The notes beneath the pieces are model-generated. The model made no database searches and was not told the origin of the DNA. It saw only the letters and a list, made by a program, of their open reading frames with translations. From Methanothrix sp. (GTDB taxonomy: Archaea > Halobacteriota > Methanosarcinia > Methanotrichales > Methanotrichaceae), in assembly GCA_028688175.1 (NCBI GenBank), contig JAQTYS010000064.1, positions 1-11,778 of the forward strand: a DNA stretch of 11,778 bases, written 5' to 3'. Numbering within the stretch: the first letter of the stretch is position 1; every line of letters starts with the position of its first letter. This document shows, piece after piece, positions 8,425 to 11,778 of the stretch. Made by a program: the position numbers and the translations under genes.

Positions 8425-9648
8425 ATGTCGATGCCAAAGCTTCTATTCATCACACCAGTACCACCTTGTGTTACAGGTCCTGGTATTTCCATTAGGGCGT
8501 ACAATAATCTAAAGGCCCTAACAACCGAATATGAAATATACTTATTGATAATAAACATTTTTGGTTTTAGAAAGCCTGTGTTGGGTCCAGAATTAAAGGA
8601 AATGTGTCATGATATTGTTATTTATCATATAAATCCTATTGAATATTTTCTGAAAAAGGGTATTTCGACTATTTTTCCGCCCAGAAAACCGCGCGAATTG
8701 TTATTTTTAACAAAAAATAGATTAAAAAAGATAAATCAATCATTTTTAGGAATACATTTTGACATGATTCATGTATTCCGGATATACATGGTTGCCTATG
8801 TTAAAGATATGCTCGAACACAATTCGCGACAATATCTTCAACTGGATTTGGATGATATCGAATCCATCACCAGGAGAAGACTAAGCAAGCTCTATGAATT
8901 GAATGGCGAGATTCGAGTATCAAAACTGGTGGAACAAGAAGCCAATCAATATGAAGAAATCGAACGAGAGATGTTGCCTCTTTTCGATCAAGTCTGCGTT
9001 TGTTCAGAAGGCGATAAACATAAAATATACGAAAAATATAAATATAATCACGTTAAAGTCGTTCCAAACATCATAAGCATTACTAATTTGAGGGAGCATG
9101 AGCGCAAATCAACTTCCTTCAACTTTCTATTTGTCGGTTCTCTGGGATACTACCCTAACAGGGATGCAGCGATTTACTTTTGTGATCAAATCCTTCCGAT
9201 TATAAGGAAACATGCTCCCATGACATTTTCTTTTAAGATTGTAGGGATGAATGTACCCAAGAGATTTGCATATTATTTATCAAAGTTTCCGGAAGTTGAC
9301 CTGATCGGACCTGTGGTCGATATGGGACCTATCTATGAATATTCGGATGCAGTGGTTATTCCTATACGTGCAGGAGGAGGGACCCGAATCAAAGCGTTAG
9401 AGGCTTTCGCCTATCGAAAGCCCGTCATCTCGACATCGGTTGGTGTAGAGGGAATTCCAGTGAATCACGAGCAGCATATATTGATTGGTGATACCGCAAA
9501 AGATTTTGCGAGACAGTGTATCAGATTGATGCTCGATTCGAGTATAGGAAATAACCTGGCTACGAACTCCTTTTCTCTAGTACTATCAAGCTACAATTTC
9601 AAGGTGATCAGAAAAAGACTGCCCAAAGATGGAGAAAAATGTCTCTGA
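8425..9648 (+). CDS. Glycosyltransferase family 4 (group 1)
   Basis: GT-B fold glycosyltransferase of 407 residues, last gene of the cluster. The N-terminal half has KLLFITPVPP and TGPGISIRAYNNLKAL, the acceptor-side glycine loop. The C-terminal half has NFLFVGSLGYYPNRDAA (233-249), VPIRAGGGTRIKALEAFA with E326, and KPVISTSVGVEGI, the pattern of the Glyco_trans_1_4 group. It is not a close relative of the GT4 pair at 4211-6680. A good AAGGAGA ribosome binding site at 8408-8414 precedes ATG 8425, 4 nt after the previous stop; a second ATG at 8431 is possible. Local GC is low (16 of 60 bases in 8581-8640), unlike the housekeeping flank. Transcription ends in a hairpin region just after the gene. 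Specificity is unknown. Confidence 0.87.
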   Translation: MSMPKLLFITPVPPCVTGPGISIRAYNNLKALTTEYEIYLLIINIFGFRKPVLGPELKEMCHDIVIYHINPIEYFLKKGISTIFPPRKPRELLFLTKNRLKKINQSFLGIHFDMIHVFRIYMVAYVKDMLEHNSRQYLQLDLDDIESITRRRLSKLYELNGEIRVSKLVEQEANQYEEIEREMLPLFDQVCVCSEGDKHKIYEKYKYNHVKVVPNIISITNLREHERKSTSFNFLFVGSLGYYPNRDAAIYFCDQILPIIRKHAPMTFSFKIVGMNVPKRFAYYLSKFPEVDLIGPVVDMGPIYEYSDAVVIPIRAGGGTRIKALEAFAYRKPVISTSVGVEGIPVNHEQHILIGDTAKDFARQCIRLMLDSSIGNNLATNSFSLVLSSYNFKVIRKRLPKDGEKCL

Positions 9649-9651
9649 AGA

Positions 9652-9696
9652 AATGAGGTCGAAAAAAGACAGGTCATGTCTTCTTCCTACCTCATT
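9652..9696. terminator. Imperfect hairpin at the convergent junction
   Basis: Starting 4 nt after the last glycosyltransferase stop, AATGAGGT (9652-9659) pairs with ACCTCATT (9689-9696), GAA (9661-9663) with TTC (9684-9686), and AAGACA (9666-9671) with TGTCTT (9677-9682) around a GGTCA loop. That is 17 base pairs in 45 nt with two small internal loops. On the minus strand the stem is followed after a few bases by a T5 run (A5 at 9635-9639), and a T6 run lies within the stem. It may act as a 3'-end or termination signal for the glycan operon, for the tRNA-Arg transcript, or both. The pairing is seen directly; the role is inferred. Confidence 0.5.
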
Positions 9697-9713
9697 GCCA
9701 TCTTCAATACTAA

Positions 9714-9801
9714 CGTCCCGACCGGGATTCGAACCCGGGTTGAAGGCTCTCTGCGCTTATAGCTCCGCAGGCCTCCGGGATGTCCACTACCCCATCGGGA
9801 C
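9714..9801 (-). tRNA. tRNA-Arg (anticodon GCG) with 16-nt intron
   Basis: On the minus strand the acceptor arms GTCCCGA and TCGGGAC pair fully with discriminator G. The T arm is CCGGG-TTCGAAT-CCCGG and the D stem is GGG/CCC. The anticodon stem is GAGGC/GCCTT. Between its halves are 23 nt instead of 7. Removing 16 nt after position 37 leaves the loop CTGCGGA, with anticodon GCG reading CGC (Arg). The mature length is 72 nt and CCA is not encoded. The gene lies 30 nt downstream of the cis-prenyltransferase stop on the same strand, so co-transcription is possible. A TATA-like GCTTAATAA in the complement around 9830-9838 could instead give it its own promoter. Confidence 0.95.
9749..9764 (-). other. 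tRNA-Arg intron (strict bulge-helix-bulge)
   Basis: Read on the minus strand, the intron is AGCTATAAGCGCAGAG, placed canonically between positions 37 and 38. Exon CTGC pairs with intron GCAG as the 4-bp central helix. The 3-nt bulges GGA and AGA flank it, each cut after its second base, and a GC/GC mini-helix with a TATAA loop closes the intron. This is a complete hBHBh' substrate for the archaeal tRNA splicing endonuclease. At 16 nt it is near the lower size limit for such introns. Confidence 0.9.
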
Positions 9802-9831
9802 AAAACATCCTTCTTGAAATGCTTCAGGTTA

Positions 9832-10617
9832 TTAAGCTTGTTGGCCAGATCCCCTGGTTTGAGCGGTGCGAATGGCGCGCAGAAAGTCAATCTTCCTAAA
9901 CTCCGGCCAGTAGGGCGCGCAAAAGTACGCAGCGCACTCATTTCCATTGGCCTGCCAGGGCAGGAAGTTGGAGGTGCGACAGTCTCCGCCCGTCCTGATA
10001 ATCAAATCCACTTTGGGCGGAGAGGTTCCGTCTTGCGGATAGAGATGCATGGCAATCAGATTCTCATCCACCTCTGCGGCACTTATATTTCCCAGGGAGA
10101 CCTGTTGCGCCAGGGATCGCGCCGCGTCTACCAGTTCGCGCTGTCCGCCATAAGCCAGGGCCACGTTCAGGTACATAGACTTATAATTTCGTGTGGCCTC
10201 CTCTGTGCGGCTGATCTCTTCGTGCAGGTCTTGCGGCAGCATCTCCACTCTGCCTATGGCTCTCACCCTAATCCCATTGGCATGAATTTTTTTAGATTGG
10301 CCCAGCTCCACAAATTTGTTCTTGATCAGGTCAAAGAGATAGCGCTTCTCCATCTCATCTCGGTTGAAGTTTTCAGTAGAAAAGGCATAAAGAGTGAGAT
10401 GTTTAACACCTACCTCCAGGCACCAATCCATGACCTTCTCAGAGGTGTCGGCCCCCAGGCTGTGCCCCAAGAAGCGAGAAATACCTTTTTGCCGGGCATA
10501 TCTGCGGTTTCCATCCTGAATAATGGCCACATGCTCCACCGGAACTCCGGCAAGAATACGTGACTTTAAGAGTCTCTCATAGAAGACGTAGGCTGGGTTT
10601 CTCAAGATGAAACTCAT
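9832..10617 (-). CDS. uppS: cis-prenyltransferase (polyprenyl diphosphate synthase, UppS family)
   Basis: Condenses isopentenyl diphosphate units onto an allylic diphosphate in cis configuration, giving the long polyprenyl (dolichol-type) carrier on which archaeal glycans are assembled. The 261 residues carry QDGNRRYA (34-41, catalytic Asp35), GHSLGA (51-56), LTLYAFSTENFNR (74-86), NVALAYGGQRELVDA (151-165) and IIRTGGDCRTSNFLPWQ (206-222), then APYWPEFR. DGNRRYA in place of bacterial DGNGRWA is the archaeal form. In the RTGG motif the usual metal-binding Glu appears as Asp212, a conservative change. ATG 10617 has no clear ribosome binding site but sits about 30 nt from a TATA-like box, so the mRNA may be leaderless. 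Convergent to the glycan operon, it is probably a housekeeping gene that also serves that pathway. Chain length is not readable. Confidence 0.92.
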   Translation of the reverse strand: MSFILRNPAYVFYERLLKSRILAGVPVEHVAIIQDGNRRYARQKGISRFLGHSLGADTSEKVMDWCLEVGVKHLTLYAFSTENFNRDEMEKRYLFDLIKNKFVELGQSKKIHANGIRVRAIGRVEMLPQDLHEEISRTEEATRNYKSMYLNVALAYGGQRELVDAARSLAQQVSLGNISAAEVDENLIAMHLYPQDGTSPPKVDLIIRTGGDCRTSNFLPWQANGNECAAYFCAPYWPEFRKIDFLRAIRTAQTRGSGQQA

Positions 10618-10643
10618 TCGATTAATTAGCTTCGCGAATTACT

Positions 10644-10651
10644 ATTTAAAT
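10644..10651 (-). promoter_or_regulatory. Probable TATA box of the cis-prenyltransferase gene
   Basis: ATTTAAAT is a self-complementary box A-like sequence centred about 30 nt upstream of the ATG at 10617. With the usual 22-27 nt spacing, transcription would start only a few bases before the ATG. This fits the absence of a Shine-Dalgarno sequence and a leaderless mRNA. Spacing and sequence are seen; the start site is inferred. Confidence 0.5.
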
Positions 10652-10703
10652 AATTCCTTTGCTGCGGACGAATATGAATTTGCCGTTCTCCTCCCAAGGG
10701 CAA

Positions 10704-10712
10704 GATACAAAT
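10704..10712 (+). promoter_or_regulatory. Possible TATA box of tRNA-Val
   Basis: The AT-rich element ATACAAATA lies about 32 nt upstream of the first base of tRNA-Val, the spacing expected for an archaeal box A with a short 5' leader. It departs from the TTTAWATA consensus, so this is tentative. Confidence 0.35.
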
Positions 10713-10739
10713 AGCTGATGACTCACTTGCATACCTTCA

Positions 10740-10813
10740 GGGCCTGTGGTCTAGCTGGTTATGACATCGCCTTCACACGGCGGGGATCACGCGTTCGAAT
10801 CGCGTCGGGCCCA
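10740..10813 (+). tRNA. tRNA-Val (anticodon CAC)
   Basis: Full cloverleaf of 74 nt. The acceptor stem is GGGCCTG/CGGGCCC with one T-G pair and discriminator A. The D stem is GTC/GAC with AGCTGGTTA in the loop. The anticodon stem TCGCC/GGCGG closes the 7-nt loop TTCACAC, giving anticodon CAC, which reads GTG (Val). The T arm is ACGCG-TTCGAAT-CGCGT. CCA is not encoded and there is no intron. It stands alone between the divergent cis-prenyltransferase and the aIF1A gene. Confidence 0.96.
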
Positions 10814-10823
10814 TTTGTATTTT
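10814..10823 (+). terminator. T-rich stretch after tRNA-Val
   Basis: TTTGTATTTT follows the tRNA directly. Oligo-T tracts without a hairpin are the usual archaeal intrinsic termination signal, so this probably ends the tRNA-Val transcript. It is short and interrupted, so some read-through is possible. Confidence 0.4.
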
Positions 10824-10841
10824 GGCCGACACAAGCTTTAA

Positions 10842-10849
10842 CTATTTAA
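10842..10849 (+). promoter_or_regulatory. Possible TATA box of the aIF1A-RIO1 unit
   Basis: CTATTTAA lies within the AT-rich run from 10837 to 10849 and matches box A reasonably. Transcription would begin near 10870 and give a leader of roughly 85 nt before the aIF1A coding region. A second AT-rich patch at 10933-10945 is too close to the coding start to serve as its promoter. Confidence 0.4.
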
Positions 10850-10891
10850 GCGTAGTTTTTGGCGCAAGGGCGAAAGAAATACTTTGGCTAC

Positions 10892-10910
10892 TCGGGGCAA
10901 GCGGCCCCGA
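10892..10910 (+). promoter_or_regulatory. GC-rich leader hairpin upstream of aIF1A
   Basis: TCGGGGC (10892-10898) and GCCCCGA (10904-10910) are perfect 7-bp complements around the loop AAGCG. The element lies about 45 nt before the aIF1A start, inside the predicted leader, and no T-run follows it, so it does not look like a terminator. It may be a structural or regulatory leader element; the role is inferred. Confidence 0.45.
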
Positions 10911-10945
10911 AGATTCCATTAGTCTTAGGTCCATAATTATTATTT

Positions 10946-10953
10946 GAGGTGAT
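10946..10953 (+). promoter_or_regulatory. Strong Shine-Dalgarno that decides the aIF1A start
   Basis: GAGGTGAT matches eight consecutive bases complementary to the conserved archaeal 16S rRNA 3' end (AUCACCUC). Its GGTG core ends 5 nt before the CTG at 10957. No ATG, GTG or TTG in the aIF1A frame lies at a usable distance, so this site points to CTG as the start. Confidence 0.7.
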
Positions 10954-10956
10954 AAG

Positions 10957-11280
10957 CTGTATAACAGAGGTCGTGGCAGGGAAGAAGAAGGAGCTGTAAT
11001 AACCAGAGTTCGTCTCCCCCGCAAACAGGATCGAGAAATATTCGGTCATGTGGAAAGTTTACTTGGAGCCAATCGCATTAAGGTGAGATGCATTGACGGC
11101 GTAACCAGGATGGGTCGCATTCCCGGCAAGATGAAGAAGAGGATCTGGATCAGGCAAGGTGATGTAGTTATTGTCATTCCCTGGGAAATCGAGAATGATA
11201 AGGCCGATGTGGTCTGGAGATACACCGGGCCCCAGGTGGACTGGCTACAGCGTAAGGGATTCCTGAAAGGAACTTCTTGA
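10957..11280 (+). CDS. eif1a: Translation initiation factor aIF1A, apparent CTG start
   Basis: Archaeal homologue of eIF1A/IF1. It binds the A site of the small ribosomal subunit and helps scanning and start selection. From CTG the protein is 107 residues, the usual family length. It has a basic N-terminal tail (YNRGRGREEE), then the S1/IF1 OB fold with VRLPRKQDREIFGHVE (18-33), LLGANRIKVRCIDG (35-48), MGRIPGKMKKRIWIRQGD (52-69) and VVIVIPWEI, and a C-terminal WRYTGPQVDWL helix region. A TGA at 10945-10947 bounds the frame, and the only NTG codon before the conserved domain is CTG 10957, placed 5 nt after a strong Shine-Dalgarno. The GTG at 11050 would remove the first OB-fold strand. Function is certain; the start codon is a strong inference that a sequencing error could upset. 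RIO1 follows in the same direction. Confidence 0.92.
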   Translation: MYNRGRGREEEGAVITRVRLPRKQDREIFGHVESLLGANRIKVRCIDGVTRMGRIPGKMKKRIWIRQGDVVIVIPWEIENDKADVVWRYTGPQVDWLQRKGFLKGTS

Positions 11281-11305
11281 TGGGAATCTTCTTGATAGGC
11301 ACTTT

Positions 11306-11778
11306 ATGAGCAGGCGTACCAAGGACGAAGATTTCGATACCAAGATCGATGTTCTTCGTACCAGGATAAAAGACTCCGATGATCTAAACGTCCAGGATGC
11401 AGTATTCGATAAGCGCACTCTGATGGACCTTTACAGCCTGGCCAGCAAGGGCGTAATCGATGCTCTGGGCGGATCTATCTGCACCGGCAAAGAAGCCAAC
11501 ATTTTTAGGGCCATTGTGGGTGAAAAAGAGCTGGCCCTGAAGATTTATCGCATATCTACCAGCAATTTCTGCGTCATGCAGGACTACTTGCATGGCGATC
11601 CGAGATTTGGAAATGTAAAGGGCACAAAGAGAGCTATCGTCGCTGCCTGGACCAGAAAAGAATTTCGAAATCTGACACGCGCGCAGGAGGTAGGTATACC
11701 CGTGCCCCATCCCATAGCCATGAAAGAAAACATACTGGTTATGGATCTTATAGGCATTGGCGAGAATGTCGCTCCGCC
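11306..11778 (+). CDS. RIO1-type serine/threonine protein kinase (3' partial)
   Basis: Atypical protein kinase/ATPase of the RIO1 group, linked in archaea and eukaryotes to late small-subunit ribosome maturation. The first 158 residues are present and the frame runs off the window. They show a DKRTLMDLYSLASKGVID leader helix, the ATP-binding GSICTGKEANIF (56-67), LALKIYR with the ATP-contacting Lys79, MQDYLHGDPRF, WTRKEFRNL and the hinge region ILVMDLIG (143-150). The RIO1 hallmark STGKEA reads CTGKEA here (Cys59). The catalytic and metal motifs lie beyond the window. ATG 11306 is the first possible start in frame, 25 nt after the aIF1A stop, with a weak AGG-type site upstream. The pairing with aIF1A is a familiar archaeal arrangement tying both to the small ribosomal subunit. 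Confidence 0.92.
   Translation, partial: MSRRTKDEDFDTKIDVLRTRIKDSDDLNVQDAVFDKRTLMDLYSLASKGVIDALGGSICTGKEANIFRAIVGEKELALKIYRISTSNFCVMQDYLHGDPRFGNVKGTKRAIVAAWTRKEFRNLTRAQEVGIPVPHPIAMKENILVMDLIGIGENVAP

Noticed and set aside
9629..9947. Short open frames on both strands around the tRNA-Arg
   Set aside because: They run through the tRNA gene and the junction hairpin, show low-complexity peptides and have no ribosome binding site.
9814..10563. Long + strand open frame (249 codons) opposite the cis-prenyltransferase
   Set aside because: It is the antisense of a gene with all its family motifs, has no recognisable domain and begins inside the tRNA-Arg/intergenic region.
11050..11280. aIF1A beginning at GTG 11050 (76 residues)
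   Set aside because: This start removes the conserved VRLPRKQDREIFGH stretch of the OB fold, which is in frame and open upstream as far as the CTG with its Shine-Dalgarno.
1..11778. CRISPR arrays, insertion sequences, integrase or toxin-antitoxin genes
   Set aside because: No spaced direct repeats, terminal inverted repeats flanking a transposase, or recognisable proteins of these classes were seen on either strand.

Overview
The window is archaeal, most likely a methanogenic euryarchaeon; a Methanothrix (Methanosaeta) or other Methanosarcinales-type genome would fit, but the genus is a guess. The evidence is the aIF1A-RIO1 gene pair, an archaeal-type cis-prenyltransferase (DGNRRYA and RTGG-RTSNFLPWQ motifs), a tRNA-Arg with a small intron in a strict bulge-helix-bulge, a tRNA-Val without encoded CCA, and strong GGAGG/GAGGTGAT ribosome binding sites.

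Region 1 (1-9648, all on +) is a surface-polysaccharide synthesis and export cluster. It is tightly packed, with gaps of 2-58 nt and two overlaps, so it is probably one operon that begins before the window. The order is ABC-2 permease (Wzm-like, 5' end missing), ABC ATPase with C-terminal glycan-recognition domain (Wzt-like), polysaccharide deacetylase with an extra C-terminal beta domain, Stealth-family sugar-phosphate transferase, two tandem paralogous GT4 glycosyltransferases, a GT32-type DXD glycosyltransferase, a GT2 glycosyltransferase and a third, unrelated GT4. The likely scheme is that the transferases build a repeat-unit glycan on a polyprenyl-type lipid, Stealth may add a sugar phosphodiester, the deacetylase trims N-acetyl groups, and Wzm/Wzt exports the finished chain. 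The last two genes are markedly more AT-rich than the housekeeping flank.

Region 2 (9649-9831) is a convergent junction: an imperfect hairpin of about 45 nt lies just after the last glycosyltransferase, followed by the intron-containing tRNA-Arg(GCG) on the minus strand.

Region 3 (9832-11778) is housekeeping: a cis-prenyltransferase on minus (makes the polyprenyl carrier needed for glycan assembly), a divergent promoter region, tRNA-Val(CAC) on +, aIF1A on + and the 5' part of RIO1 kinase, cut by the window end. aIF1A appears to start at a CTG codon behind a near-perfect Shine-Dalgarno and a leader hairpin. This is the most unusual regulatory signal seen here.

No CRISPR array, insertion sequence, transposase or integrase was seen.
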